A DNA stretch of 64,000 nt from Pseudomonas sp. LS1212. GTDB taxonomy: Bacteria; Pseudomonadota; Gammaproteobacteria; Pseudomonadales; Pseudomonadaceae. The notes under the pieces are model-generated. The model did not search any database, was not told the DNA's origin, and saw nothing but the letters and a program-made list of their open reading frames with translations. Below are positions 46,405 to 56,369 of this stretch, piece by piece; the stretch's first letter is position 1, and every line of letters begins with the position of its first letter. Both the position numbers and the translations under genes were made by a program. The stretch lies in NCBI RefSeq assembly GCF_024741815.1, contig NZ_CP102951.1, positions 3,672,001 to 3,736,000 of the forward strand. The letters run 5' to 3'.

Positions 46405-47808
46405 ATGCCGTCACTTATACGCAGAACCTTCAATTCAGACGCATTGACGCGCTTGGCACAAGCCATCGCGGTTGCACTGACGGCCACTCTGGTCGGCTGT
46501 CAGAGCAGCGGTCACGTCCAGGATTCGGAGAGTGTTCGCGCGCACAATCTTTCGGCGCGGGTCAAGCAAAAGCCAATCATTGTGCCCAAGCCCGTGGCAC
46601 AAGCGCCGCAGGACGTCTGGGAACGCATGCGACAGGGTTTCAAGCTGCAGGATGGCATAGCCGTCAACCCGCGCATCGAACAGCAACGCCTGTGGTTCGC
46701 CAGCAACCCGTCATTCCTCGAAGGCGCCGGCGACCGCGGCAGCCTCTACATCCATTACATCGTCGAGCGTCTTGAAGAACGCGACATGCCGCTGGAACTG
46801 GCCCTGCTGCCAGCCATCGAGAGCGCCTACAACCCGATGGCCTATTCGCGCAGCCACGCGGTCGGCCTATGGCAGTTCATCCCGTCCACCGGGCGTTACT
46901 ACAACCTGCGCCAGACCAGCCTCTATGACGGCCGGCGCGACATCACCGCCTCGACCATCGCCGCGCTGGATTACCTGAGCCGCCTGCACGACATGTTCAA
47001 CGGCGACTGGTTGCTGGCCCTGGCCGCCTACAATGCCGGCGAAGGCACCGTCAGCCGTGCCATCGAACGCAACGAAAAGCTCGGGCTGCCGACCGACTAC
47101 TGGAACCTGCCGCTGCCGCAGGAAACCAAGGACTACGTCCCCAAGCTGCTGGCCCTGTCCCAGGTGGTCCTGGCGCCGGAAGCCTATGGTGTAAACCTCA
47201 ACCCGATCGCCAACGAACCCTACTTCGAAGTGGTCAGGATCAACGATCGCCTGGACCTTTCGCGGGTTGCCGCACTGGCCCAGATCGACGAAGACGAGCT
47301 GGTCCAGCTCAACCCGGCCTACAAGAAACGCGTGACGGTAGACGGCCCGCAGCAATTGCTGGTACCAACGGCCAAGGCGCAGCTGCTGACCACCAGCCTT
47401 TCGAACATGAAGCCCGAGGAACTGCTGAGCCTCAAGCCCAAGCAACGGGTATTCGAGGAAGTGGCCAGTCAGGCGCCTGCCAGGATCACCGCCAAGCGCA
47501 GCTATCGGGTCAAGCCGGGCGACAACCTGACCACGATCGCCAAGGCCAACAAGGTCAACGTCAAGGACCTGCAGCACTGGAACCAGCTCTCCGGCAAGGG
47601 CCTGAAAGCCGGCCAGACCCTGGTCATGCAGGACACCAGCGCCGGCAGCAGGAAGAAAACCACCCTGTACAAGGTACGCAAGGGCGATTCTCTGTACCTG
47701 GTCGCCAAGCGCTTCAATGTCGAGATGCAACACCTCAAGCGCTGGAACCCACGCAGTGGCCGCGCCTTGAAGCCCGGCCAGACACTCACCGTCCACCTGC
47801 CGCATTGA
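46405..47808 (+). CDS. mltD: Membrane-bound lytic murein transglycosylase D
   Basis: A 467-residue lipoprotein that cleaves peptidoglycan glycan strands and leaves anhydromuramyl ends. The N-terminal signal has the lipobox-like VALTATLVGCQ, with Cys near residue 33. The transglycosylase domain (residues about 110-250) has the catalytic Glu in LALLPAIESAYNPMAYSRSH followed by GLWQFIPSTGRYYNL. LysM domains follow at residues about 360-403 (YRVKPGDNLTTIAKANKVNV) and about 422-465 (YKVRKGDSLYLVAKRFNVEM). It is placed between gloB and the peptide transporter genes, as in P. aeruginosa PA1812. Confidence 0.95.
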   Translation: MPSLIRRTFNSDALTRLAQAIAVALTATLVGCQSSGHVQDSESVRAHNLSARVKQKPIIVPKPVAQAPQDVWERMRQGFKLQDGIAVNPRIEQQRLWFASNPSFLEGAGDRGSLYIHYIVERLEERDMPLELALLPAIESAYNPMAYSRSHAVGLWQFIPSTGRYYNLRQTSLYDGRRDITASTIAALDYLSRLHDMFNGDWLLALAAYNAGEGTVSRAIERNEKLGLPTDYWNLPLPQETKDYVPKLLALSQVVLAPEAYGVNLNPIANEPYFEVVRINDRLDLSRVAALAQIDEDELVQLNPAYKKRVTVDGPQQLLVPTAKAQLLTTSLSNMKPEELLSLKPKQRVFEEVASQAPARITAKRSYRVKPGDNLTTIAKANKVNVKDLQHWNQLSGKGLKAGQTLVMQDTSAGSRKKTTLYKVRKGDSLYLVAKRFNVEMQHLKRWNPRSGRALKPGQTLTVHLPH

Positions 47809-47953
47809 TCGGGCGCCTTGGCCAACCTGCAACAACCTTGGCCAGGGCGTTGATTTCCCGCCGTCCCGCCCTTCAGAGCGCTCTTTTTCCAACGGATACA
47901 AGCTGTTACTGTAGCCGGAATAAAGCCCAAGCCGCCTGGATCGGATCTCTGAC

Positions 47954-49786
47954 TTGATGCGTCCCCTCCTCCTGCTGTCACTCAGCCTGGCCTTGAGCTT
48001 TTCCGCAAGCGCAACAATCATCGAAAGCCATGGTTACGCGCAGTTCGGCACGCTCAAGTATCCGGCCAAATTCACCCACTTCGACTGGGCCAATCCCGAG
48101 GCGCCCAAGGGCGGCACCTTGCGGGCCATGGCATTCGGCACCTTCGATACGCTCAACCCTTATACATTCAAGGGCACAAGCCCGGTGCAGACGCCGAATT
48201 TCTTGCAGTATGGCGCCTTTGAGCTGAACGAACCGCTGATGGTCGGCACCGGCCAGTACGACCCTTCCGGAGATGAGCCGGCCTCCAGTTACGGGCTGAT
48301 CGCCCAGTCGGTGGAATACAGCGAAGATCGCAGCTGGGTGGTCTTCAACCTGCGCCCCCAGGCACGGTTTCATGATGGCGTGCCCATTACCGCTGCCGAC
48401 GTGGCGTTCTCCTACCGCACCTTGCTCAAGGAAGGCCATCCGCTCTATCGCACCAACCTGCAGGAAGTCCAGCGGGTCGACATACTCAATGCCCACCGGA
48501 TTCGCTTCGTCTTCAAGCGCGCCGGCAACTCCCTGCTGATCCTGCGCCTGGGCGAACTACCGGTCCTGCCCCGTCATTACTGGAAAAACCGCGACTTCAA
48601 GGCCACGACCTTCGAGCCTCCCCTGGGCAGCGGGCCTTACCGCATCAGCGAGGTGCAACCGGGACGGCACCTGGTGTTCGAGCGGGTCAAGGACTGGTGG
48701 GGCAAGGACCTGGCAGTCAACCGCGGCAAGTACAATTTTGATCGGGTCGAGGTGGAGTTCTATCGCGACAGCGACGTGGCCTTCGAAGCCTTCAAGGCCG
48801 GCGAATTCGACATCTATATCGAGCACCAGGCCAAGAACTGGGCCAACGGCTATAACTTCCCCGCCTTGAGGCGCGGCCAGGTGATCAAGGCGCAGATCCC
48901 GCACCAGATCCCGACGCAGACCCAGGGCCTGTTCATGAACAGCCGCCGAGCGACCTTCAGCGACCCACGGGTGCGTCAGGCCCTGGGCCTGATGTTCGAC
49001 TTCGAGTGGACCAACCGCACCCTGTTCAGCGGCGCCTACCAGCGGGCGACGAGCTACTACCCCAACAGCGAGTTCGCCGCCACCGGGCTACCCATCGGGC
49101 GTGAATGGCTGTTGCTCTCGGCCGAACGCAGCCGGCTGCCGCCCAGCCTGTTCACCCAGCCGTTCAGCGTCAGCCGCACCGAAGGCCGTGGCATCCCCCG
49201 CGAGACCATGCGCCGCGCCCTCGGGCTGCTCGCCGAGGCTGGCTGGAACCTGTCCGGCCAGCGCCTGCTCAACGCCAAAGGGCAGCCCCTGCGCATGGAA
49301 ATTCTGCTGGTCAATCCGAACCTGGAGCGGATCCTGCAGCCTTATGTCGAGAATCTGGCAACGATTGGTATTGATGCACGCTTGCGCACCGTCGACCGGG
49401 CCCAGTACAAACAACGGCTCGATCAATTCGATTTCGACATGATTCTGATGACCCTCAACCAGACCCTGAGCCCGGGCCTCGAGCAATGGCAATACTTCCA
49501 TTCCAGCCAGGCTTCGAACAGGGGCAGTAAAAACTACGCCGGCGTGTCCAACCCCGTGGTCGATCACCTGCTCGAACAGTTACTCGGCGCCCAGAGCCGC
49601 GACGAGCAAGTCGCGACTGCCCGCGCCCTGGATCGGGTCCTGCTGTCGCAGCACTACATGATTCCCAACTGGTACCTCAATTCTCACCGCCTGGCGTACC
49701 GCAACCGGTTCGCCTTCGTCACCACGCCGCCCTATACATTGGGTTTACGTGCCTGGTGGCAGAAGCCTTCGGAGAAAGCCCAATGA
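47954..49786 (+). CDS. Extracellular solute-binding protein, YejA-like (first of two)
   Basis: A 610-residue periplasmic binding protein of the oligopeptide family 5. It starts with a signal peptide MRPLLLLSLSLALSFSASAT. Motifs include FDWANPEAPKGGTLRAMAFG and FDTLNPYTFKGTSP near residues 35-75 and the DVAFSYRTLLKEGHPLY region near 150. The long C-terminal lobe ends with LSQHYMIPNWYLNSHRLAYR. YejA-type proteins deliver peptides, including microcin C-like translation inhibitors and peptidoglycan peptides. The stop overlaps the second binding-protein gene (ATGA), so the copies are translationally coupled. Confidence 0.92.
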   Translation: MMRPLLLLSLSLALSFSASATIIESHGYAQFGTLKYPAKFTHFDWANPEAPKGGTLRAMAFGTFDTLNPYTFKGTSPVQTPNFLQYGAFELNEPLMVGTGQYDPSGDEPASSYGLIAQSVEYSEDRSWVVFNLRPQARFHDGVPITAADVAFSYRTLLKEGHPLYRTNLQEVQRVDILNAHRIRFVFKRAGNSLLILRLGELPVLPRHYWKNRDFKATTFEPPLGSGPYRISEVQPGRHLVFERVKDWWGKDLAVNRGKYNFDRVEVEFYRDSDVAFEAFKAGEFDIYIEHQAKNWANGYNFPALRRGQVIKAQIPHQIPTQTQGLFMNSRRATFSDPRVRQALGLMFDFEWTNRTLFSGAYQRATSYYPNSEFAATGLPIGREWLLLSAERSRLPPSLFTQPFSVSRTEGRGIPRETMRRALGLLAEAGWNLSGQRLLNAKGQPLRMEILLVNPNLERILQPYVENLATIGIDARLRTVDRAQYKQRLDQFDFDMILMTLNQTLSPGLEQWQYFHSSQASNRGSKNYAGVSNPVVDHLLEQLLGAQSRDEQVATARALDRVLLSQHYMIPNWYLNSHRLAYRNRFAFVTTPPYTLGLRAWWQKPSEKAQ

Positions 49787-51636
49787 TGTCCCTGCGCAAC
49801 CTGCGTCTGCCGGCATGCGGACTGCTGCTGGCCTGCCTGGCCAACCTGGCCCATGCCACCGCGCAACACGCCGTGACCCTGTACAACGAAGCGCCGAAAT
49901 ACCCGGCCAGCTTCCAGCACTTCGACTTCGTCAATCCCGATGCGCCCAAGGGCGGCACCTTTCGCCAGGCCGGTTTCGGCGGCTTCGACAGCCTTAACCC
50001 GTTCATCAACAAGGGCGTGCCGGCCGACGACATCGGCCTGATCTACGACACCCTGGCCCGCCAGAGCCTGGATGAGCCCTTCACCGAGTACGGCCTGGTG
50101 GCCGGCAAGATCGAAAAGGCCCCGGACAACAGCTGGGTACGCTTCTACCTGCGCCCCGAAGCGCGTTTTCACGATGGCCACCCGATGCGCGCCGATGACG
50201 TCGTGTTCAGCTTCCAGACCCTGATCAAGAGCGGCGCGCCCTTGTACCGTGGCTATTATGCCGACGTTGCCGAAGTCGTGGCCGAAGACCCGCTGCACGT
50301 GCTGTTCAAATTCAAGCACAGCAACAACCGCGAGCTGCCGCTGATCCTCGGGCAGCTGCCGGTATTGCCCAAGCATTGGTGGGAAACCCGCGATTTCAAC
50401 AAAGGTAACCTGGAGATACCGCTGGGCAGCGGCCCCTACAAGGTGGCCTCGGTCAAGGCCGGCCGCTCGATCCGCTATGAGCGGGTCAAGGATTACTGGG
50501 GCAAGGACTTGCCGATCAATCGCGGCCTCTACAATTTCGACGTCATGACCACCGACTATTATCGGGACAACACCGTTGCACTCGAAGCCCTCAAGGCCGG
50601 GCAGTTCGACTATTGGCTGGAAACGAGCGCCAAGAATTGGGCAACGGCCTACGATACGCCGGCGGTGCGCGAAGGGCGCCTGATTCGCGAACAAATCCCC
50701 AACGGCAACCCGACCGGCATGCAAGGGTTCATCTACAACCTGCGTCGTCCGGTGTTCCAGGATGTGCGGGTACGCGAAGCCTTGAGCCTGCTGCTGGATT
50801 TCGAATGGACCAACAAGCAGTTGTTCAACGGCGCCTACACCCGCACCGGCAGCTACTTCGAGAACTCGGAGATGGCCGCTCGCGGGCTGCCGGACAAGGA
50901 CGAGCTGAAGATTCTCGAACCCTTTCGCGGCAAGATCCCCGAGCAAGTGTTCGACAAGACCTTCGAGAATCCGGTCAGCGATGGCAGCGGCATGATCCGC
51001 GCCCAACAGCGCAAGGCGTACCAGTTGCTGCAGGAAGCCGGATGGCGCATCGTCGACGATAAAATGGTCGACGCCCAGGGCAAACCGGTGTCGATCGAGT
51101 TCCTGCTGGCCCAGACCGAATTCGAGCGCGTGCTGCTGCCGTTCAAGCGCAATCTCTCGGACCTGGGCATCGACCTGGTGATTCGCCGCGTCGACGTCTC
51201 GCAGTACATCAACCGCCTGCGCTCAAGGGATTTTGACATGATTGTTGGCGGCTTCCCCCAGTCCAATTCCCCCGGTAACGAACAGCGCGAGTTCTGGCAG
51301 TCGTCCAGCGCCGACAGCCCCGGCAGCCGCAATTACATCGGCCTGCGCGACCCGGCCATCGACAGCCTGGTCGAAAGCCTGATCAACGCCGATTCGCGGC
51401 AGAACCTGGTGGCCCATGCCCGCGCCCTGGACCGCATCCTGCTCTGGGGCTACTACCTGATCCCCAACTGGCATATCAAGACCTGGCGCGTGGCCTACTG
51501 GGACCACATCGGCCACCCGCAAGTCGCGCCAAAATATGACGTCGGTACCAGCACCTGGTGGCTCAAGCCCGATGCCAAGCCCGCCGTGACACCAGAACCG
51601 CAAGCGCAAGCCGAGCCGGCGAGCATGGAGCAATAA
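49783..51636 (+). CDS. Extracellular solute-binding protein, YejA-like (second of two)
   Basis: A 617-residue paralog of the preceding protein. The start is ATG at 49783 (or the next codon, 49786), giving a signal peptide MMSLRNLRLPACGLLLACLANLAHAT. Shared landmarks are FDFVNPDAPKGGTFRQAGFG, FDSLNPFINKG, YLRPEARFHDGHPMRADDVV and the end ILLWGYYLIPNWHIKTWRVA. The C-terminus carries an extra Ala/Pro/Glu-rich tail. The two copies are clearly homologous but diverged throughout, so this is an old duplication that may widen the range of peptides bound. Confidence 0.92.
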   Translation: MMSLRNLRLPACGLLLACLANLAHATAQHAVTLYNEAPKYPASFQHFDFVNPDAPKGGTFRQAGFGGFDSLNPFINKGVPADDIGLIYDTLARQSLDEPFTEYGLVAGKIEKAPDNSWVRFYLRPEARFHDGHPMRADDVVFSFQTLIKSGAPLYRGYYADVAEVVAEDPLHVLFKFKHSNNRELPLILGQLPVLPKHWWETRDFNKGNLEIPLGSGPYKVASVKAGRSIRYERVKDYWGKDLPINRGLYNFDVMTTDYYRDNTVALEALKAGQFDYWLETSAKNWATAYDTPAVREGRLIREQIPNGNPTGMQGFIYNLRRPVFQDVRVREALSLLLDFEWTNKQLFNGAYTRTGSYFENSEMAARGLPDKDELKILEPFRGKIPEQVFDKTFENPVSDGSGMIRAQQRKAYQLLQEAGWRIVDDKMVDAQGKPVSIEFLLAQTEFERVLLPFKRNLSDLGIDLVIRRVDVSQYINRLRSRDFDMIVGGFPQSNSPGNEQREFWQSSSADSPGSRNYIGLRDPAIDSLVESLINADSRQNLVAHARALDRILLWGYYLIPNWHIKTWRVAYWDHIGHPQVAPKYDVGTSTWWLKPDAKPAVTPEPQAQAEPASMEQ

Positions 51637-51637
51637 G

Positions 51638-52711
51638 ATGCTGGCATACATTTTCCGGCGACTGCTGCTGATCATTCCAACCTTGTTCGGCATCCTGATC
51701 ATCAACTTCCTGATCATCCAGGCCGCCCCCGGTGGCCCGGTAGAACAGATGATCGCCAAGCTGGAGGGTTTCGAAGGCGCCACCAGCCGCATCGCCGGCG
51801 GCGGCGCCGAGGTCTCGGTCGCAGGTTCCACCTACCGCGGCGCCCAGGGCCTGGACCCGGCCCTGGTCAAGGAAATCGAGCGCATGTACGGCTTCGACAA
51901 GTCCGCCCCCGAGCGCTTGTGGATCATGATCAAGAACTACGCCCGACTGGATTTCGGCGACAGCTTCTTTCGCGACGCCAAGGTCATCGACCTGATCGCC
52001 GAGAAAATGCCCGTGTCGATATCGCTGGGGCTGTGGAGCACCCTGATCATGTACCTGGTGTCGATTCCGCTGGGCATCGCCAAGGCCACCCGGCATGGCA
52101 GCAGCTTCGACGTCTGGACCAGTTCGGCGATCATCGTCGGCTATGCCATTCCGGCATTCCTGTTCGCCATCCTGCTGATCGTGGTGTTTGCCGGCGGCAG
52201 TTACTTCGACTGGTTCCCCTTGCGCGGGCTGACCTCGAACAATTTCGATGAGCTGAGCCTGGGCGGCAAGATTCTCGATTACTTCTGGCACCTGGCACTG
52301 CCTGTGACCGCCCTGGTGATCGGTAACTTCGCGACCATGACGCTACTGACCAAAAACAGTTTTCTGGACGAGATCAACAAGCAGTACGTGGTGACCGCGC
52401 GCGCCAAGGGCCTGAGCAGGAATCGGGTGCTCTACGGCCACGTGTTTCGTAACGCCATGCTGCTGGTCATCGCCGGCTTCCCGTCGGCACTCATGGGCAT
52501 TTTCTTCACCGGCTCGCTGTTGGTCGAGGTTATCTTCTCCCTCGACGGCCTGGGCCTGATGAGCTTTGAAGCCGCGATCAACCGCGACTATCCGGTGGTT
52601 TTCGGCACCCTGTTTATTTTTACCCTGCTGGGCCTGGTGGTGAAATTGATTGGTGACCTGACCTACACCCTGGTCGATCCGCGCATCGACTTTGAAAGCC
52701 GGGAGCATTGA
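51638..52711 (+). CDS. ABC transporter permease, YejB-like
   Basis: A 357-residue inner-membrane permease. The N-terminal helix MLAYIFRRLLLIIPTLFGIL is the usual DppB/OppB-type start. A periplasmic loop (residues about 35-130) follows, then five more helices, with the EAA coupling loop ARAKGLSRNRVLYGHVFRNA near residue 250. It begins one base after the second binding protein. With YejE- and YejF-like proteins it forms a peptide importer. Confidence 0.93.
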   Translation: MLAYIFRRLLLIIPTLFGILIINFLIIQAAPGGPVEQMIAKLEGFEGATSRIAGGGAEVSVAGSTYRGAQGLDPALVKEIERMYGFDKSAPERLWIMIKNYARLDFGDSFFRDAKVIDLIAEKMPVSISLGLWSTLIMYLVSIPLGIAKATRHGSSFDVWTSSAIIVGYAIPAFLFAILLIVVFAGGSYFDWFPLRGLTSNNFDELSLGGKILDYFWHLALPVTALVIGNFATMTLLTKNSFLDEINKQYVVTARAKGLSRNRVLYGHVFRNAMLLVIAGFPSALMGIFFTGSLLVEVIFSLDGLGLMSFEAAINRDYPVVFGTLFIFTLLGLVVKLIGDLTYTLVDPRIDFESREH

Positions 52712-52712
52712 G

Positions 52713-53732
52713 ATGAACCTGTCCCCTCTCAATCGCCGCCGCTTCGAGCTGTTCAAGGCCAACAAACGTGGCTGGTGGTCGCTGTGGCTGTTCCTGATCC
52801 TGTTCGGCCTGAGCCTGGGCGCCGAGCTGGTCGCCAATGACAAGCCACTGGCCGTGCGCTACGAAGGCCAATGGTATTTCCCGGCACTCAAGCGCTACCC
52901 GGAAACCACCTTCGGCGGTGAGTTTCCGCTCGAAGCCAACTACAAGAGCCCCTACCTCCGTGAGCTGCTGGCGGCCAAGGACAGCTGGGTCCTGTGGGCG
53001 CCCATACCGTTCAGTTACCAGAGCATCAACTACGACCTGAAAGTTCCAGCCCCCGGACCACCCTCGGCACAGAACTGGCTGGGCACCGATGACCAGGGCC
53101 GCGATGTCCTGGCCCGGGTCATCTATGGCTTTCGCGTCTCGGTACTGTTCGCCCTGACCCTGACCGTGCTCAGTTCCATCATCGGCGTGATCGCCGGCGC
53201 CCTGCAGGGCTTCTACGGCGGCTGGGTGGACCTCGCCGGGCAACGTTTCCTGGAGATCTGGTCGGGCCTGCCGGTACTCTACCTGCTGATCATTCTCGCC
53301 AGCTTCGTACAACCGAACTTCTGGTGGCTGCTGGGCATCATGTTGCTGTTTTCCTGGATGAGCCTGGTCGACGTGGTGCGCGCCGAATTCCTGCGCGGAC
53401 GCAACCTGGAATACGTCCGCGCCGCCCGTGCGCTGGGGATGCAGAACGGAGCTATCATGTTCCGGCATATCCTGCCCAACGCCATGGTCTCGACCATGAC
53501 CTTCATGCCGTTCATTCTCACCGGCGCGATCGGCACCCTGACAGCGCTGGACTTCCTGGGCTTCGGCCTGCCGCCCGGTGCGCCGTCGCTGGGCGAACTG
53601 GTGGCGCAAGGCAAATCCAACCTGCAGGCCCCCTGGTTGGGCATCAGCGCCTTTGCCGTGCTGGCCTTGATGTTGAGCCTGCTGGTGTTTATCGGCGAGT
53701 CAGCCCGCGATGCCTTCGACCCGAGGAAATAA
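52713..53732 (+). CDS. ABC transporter permease, YejE-like
   Basis: A 339-residue permease from the ATG at 52713 (MNLSPLNRRRFELFKANKRG). One helix near residues 22-42 is followed by a periplasmic domain with LGTDDQGRDVLARVIYGFRV (residues about 120-145), a typical OppC/DppC motif. Five further helices contain the coupling loop RAARALGMQNGAIMFRHILP near 240. The start lies one base after the yejB-like stop. It pairs with that permease to form the channel. Confidence 0.93.
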   Translation: MNLSPLNRRRFELFKANKRGWWSLWLFLILFGLSLGAELVANDKPLAVRYEGQWYFPALKRYPETTFGGEFPLEANYKSPYLRELLAAKDSWVLWAPIPFSYQSINYDLKVPAPGPPSAQNWLGTDDQGRDVLARVIYGFRVSVLFALTLTVLSSIIGVIAGALQGFYGGWVDLAGQRFLEIWSGLPVLYLLIILASFVQPNFWWLLGIMLLFSWMSLVDVVRAEFLRGRNLEYVRAARALGMQNGAIMFRHILPNAMVSTMTFMPFILTGAIGTLTALDFLGFGLPPGAPSLGELVAQGKSNLQAPWLGISAFAVLALMLSLLVFIGESARDAFDPRK

Positions 53733-53733
53733 G

Positions 53734-55344
53734 ATGAATCAGGACAATTTGATCGAAGTCCGGGACCTCGCCGTCGAGTTCACCACTGGCGAGCAACAGC
53801 AGCGCGTGGTCGAAGGCGTCAGTTTCGACATCCGTCGCGGCGAGACCCTGGCCCTGGTCGGCGAAAGCGGCTCGGGCAAGTCGGTGACCGCCCACTCGAT
53901 CCTGCGCCTGCTGCCCTACCCGCTGGCGCGGCATCCAGCCGGCACCATCACTTATCGCGACCGCGACATGCTGACCATGGGCGAGAAGCAGATGCGCCAC
54001 ATCCGTGGCAATCGCATTGCGATGATCTTCCAGGAGCCGATGACCTCTCTCAACCCGCTGCACAACATCGAAAAACAGATCAACGAAATCCTCACCCTGC
54101 ACAAGGGCCTGCGCGGCAAGGCCGCCACCAGGCGCACCCTGGAGCTGCTCGAGCTGGTCGGCATCCCTGAACCACACAAGCGCCTGAAGGCCTTGCCCCA
54201 TGAGCTCTCCGGCGGCCAGCGGCAACGGGTGATGATTGCCATGGCCCTGGCCAACGAGCCGGAACTGCTGATCGCCGACGAACCCACGACGGCACTCGAT
54301 GTCACTGTGCAGTTGAAAATTCTCGAGTTGCTCAAGCAATTGCAGGCCCGCCTGGGCATGGCATTGCTACTGATCAGTCACGATTTGAACCTGGTCAAAA
54401 GAATTGCGCACCGAGTATGTGTCATGCAGCGCGGACGCATCGTCGAACAAGCGTCATGTGAAGAACTGTTCCGTGCACCGCAGCATCCGTACACCCAGGT
54501 ACTGCTTGGAGCCGAGCCCAGCGGCGAACCGGCCGACAACGTCGTCGGCCCGCCCGTGCTGGAAGTCGAGGATCTGCGAGTGTGGTTCCCGATCAAGAAG
54601 GGGCTGCTGCGCCGGACCGTCGATTATGTGAAAGCGGTGGACGGCATCAACTTCAGCCTGCCCCAGGGCCAGACCCTGGGCATTGTCGGCGAGAGTGGTT
54701 CGGGCAAGTCCACCCTGGGCCTGGCGATTCTGCGGCTGCTTGGCAGCCAGGGTGCCATACGCTTTCAGGGAAAAACGCTAGACTGCCTGACGCAGCAACA
54801 GGTTCGTCCATTGCGCCGGCAGATGCAGGTGGTCTTCCAGGACCCCTTCGGCAGCCTGAGCCCGCGCATGTGCGTGAGCCAGATTGTCGGCGAAGGTCTG
54901 CGTATCCATGGCATCGGCACACCAGCCGAGCAGGAACTGGCGATTATCGAGGCACTCAAGGAGGTAGGCCTGGATCCGGAAACCCGGCATCGCTACCCTC
55001 ATGAGTTTTCCGGGGGGCAACGGCAGAGGATCGCCATTGCCCGGGCATTGGTGCTGAAACCGGCGCTGATACTGTTGGACGAGCCCACATCGGCGCTCGA
55101 CCGGACAGTGCAACGCCAAGTGGTGGAGCTACTGCGTTCACTGCAGAAAAAGTACAACCTGACCTACTTGTTCATCAGCCATGACCTGGCGGTGGTCAAG
55201 GCGCTGAGCCACCAATTGATGGTGGTCAAGCAGGGCCAGGTCGTCGAACAAGGTGCGGCGCAAACCATCTTCGCCACACCGCAACATCCATATACACAGC
55301 AGCTGCTGGAAGCCGCCTTTTTGGCTCCAACAGCTGTCGATTAA
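53734..55344 (+). CDS. ABC transporter ATP-binding protein with two ATPase domains, YejF-like
   Basis: A 536-residue fused ATPase from the ATG at 53734 (MNQDNLIEVRDLAVEF). Two complete nucleotide-binding domains are visible: Walker A VGESGSGKS near residues 40 and 320, signature LSGGQRQRV and FSGGQRQRI near 160 and 430, and Walker B LLIADEPTTALD and LILLDEPTSALD. Single-chain double ATPases are normal for YejF/GsiA-type peptide importers. The gene ends the operon, followed after 18 bases by fabI. Confidence 0.95.
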   Translation: MNQDNLIEVRDLAVEFTTGEQQQRVVEGVSFDIRRGETLALVGESGSGKSVTAHSILRLLPYPLARHPAGTITYRDRDMLTMGEKQMRHIRGNRIAMIFQEPMTSLNPLHNIEKQINEILTLHKGLRGKAATRRTLELLELVGIPEPHKRLKALPHELSGGQRQRVMIAMALANEPELLIADEPTTALDVTVQLKILELLKQLQARLGMALLLISHDLNLVKRIAHRVCVMQRGRIVEQASCEELFRAPQHPYTQVLLGAEPSGEPADNVVGPPVLEVEDLRVWFPIKKGLLRRTVDYVKAVDGINFSLPQGQTLGIVGESGSGKSTLGLAILRLLGSQGAIRFQGKTLDCLTQQQVRPLRRQMQVVFQDPFGSLSPRMCVSQIVGEGLRIHGIGTPAEQELAIIEALKEVGLDPETRHRYPHEFSGGQRQRIAIARALVLKPALILLDEPTSALDRTVQRQVVELLRSLQKKYNLTYLFISHDLAVVKALSHQLMVVKQGQVVEQGAAQTIFATPQHPYTQQLLEAAFLAPTAVD

Positions 55345-55362
55345 CCTGAAGAGGAACAACAC

Positions 55363-56157
55363 ATGGGTTTTCTCGCCGGTAAGCGCGTACTGATCGTCGG
55401 TGTCGCCAGCAAACTGTCCATCGCATCCGGCATCGCTGCCGCCATGCATCGCGAGGGTGCAGAACTTGCCTTCACTTACCAGAACGACAAGCTCAAGGGT
55501 CGTGTCGAAGAGTTCGCGGCAGGCTGGGGCTCGGGTCCGGAATTGTGCTTCCCTTGTGACGTTGCCAGCAATGAAGAAATCGCCAAGGTCTTCGAAGAAC
55601 TGAGCAAGAAGTGGGACGGCCTGGACGTCATCGTTCACTCCGTAGGTTTCGCCCCGGGCGACCAACTCGATGGCGACTTCACCGAAGCCACCACTCGTGA
55701 AGGTTTCCGCATCGCTCACGACATCAGCGCTTACAGCTTCGTAGCCCTGGCCAAGGCCGGTCGCGAAATGATGAAGGGCCGCAATGGCAGCCTGCTGACC
55801 CTGTCGTACCTGGGCGCCGAGCGCACCATGCCGAACTACAACGTGATGGGCATGGCCAAGGCCAGCCTGGAAGCCGGCGTTCGCTACCTGGCCGGCAGCC
55901 TGGGCCCGGAAGGCACTCGCGTCAACTGCGTCTCGGCCGGCCCGATCCGCACCCTCGCGGCATCCGGCATCAAGAACTTCCGTAAAATGCTGGCCGCCAA
56001 CGAAGCGCAAACGCCACTGCGCCGCAATGTGACCATCGAGGAAGTCGGCAACGCCGGCGCATTCCTCTGCTCGGACCTGGCGTCGGGCATCAGCGGCGAG
56101 ATCATGTACGTGGACGGTGGTTTCAACACCACCGCCATGGGCAATATCGAAGAGTAA
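55363..56157 (+). CDS. fabI: Enoyl-ACP reductase (NADH), FabI
   Basis: A 264-residue short-chain-dehydrogenase-fold enzyme for the last step of each fatty-acid elongation cycle. The cofactor loop is LIVGVASKLSIASGIAAAMH (residues about 9-28). The catalytic Tyr-x6-Tyr-x6-Lys pattern is SYLGAERTMPNYNVMGMAKA near residues 146-163. SAGPIRTLAASGI forms the substrate loop. It is the target of triclosan-type inhibitors in other bacteria. It sits downstream of the peptide transporter operon and ends at a strong bidirectional terminator. Confidence 0.96.
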   Translation: MGFLAGKRVLIVGVASKLSIASGIAAAMHREGAELAFTYQNDKLKGRVEEFAAGWGSGPELCFPCDVASNEEIAKVFEELSKKWDGLDVIVHSVGFAPGDQLDGDFTEATTREGFRIAHDISAYSFVALAKAGREMMKGRNGSLLTLSYLGAERTMPNYNVMGMAKASLEAGVRYLAGSLGPEGTRVNCVSAGPIRTLAASGIKNFRKMLAANEAQTPLRRNVTIEEVGNAGAFLCSDLASGISGEIMYVDGGFNTTAMGNIEE

Positions 56158-56189
56158 TCGCTTCGCTGCTGCACTCAGAAAAGGCCGTT

Positions 56190-56289
56190 GTAGGAGCGGG
56201 CTTGCCCGCGATGGCCTCACTGCGGTGCTTCAGATAATCCGCGGTGTCTGCATCGCTGGCAAGGCTAGGCGCCCCCGCCGCTCCTACAG
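56190..56289. repeat. Palindromic intergenic repeat, partly degenerate
   Basis: GTAGGAGCGGGCTTGCCCGCG at the left pairs imperfectly with the right end GCGCCCCCGCCGCTCCTAC; the inner part includes CATCGCTGGCAAGGC from the other repeat class. It lies between fabI and the shared terminator. Confidence 0.6.
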
Positions 56290-56321
56290 AAGAGCAGGTG
56301 GCGTGTAGAAAGAAGTCGAAA

Positions 56322-56355
56322 AAAAGAAAAGGCCGCATCAGCGGCCTTTTCTTTT
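56322..56355. terminator. Bidirectional terminator between fabI and ppiD
   Basis: AAAAGAAAAGGCCGC / GCGGCCTTTTCTTTT around an ATCA loop. T-runs exist on both strands, so it should end both convergent transcripts. Confidence 0.9.
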
Positions 56356-56369
56356 ATGCGCAGATCACC

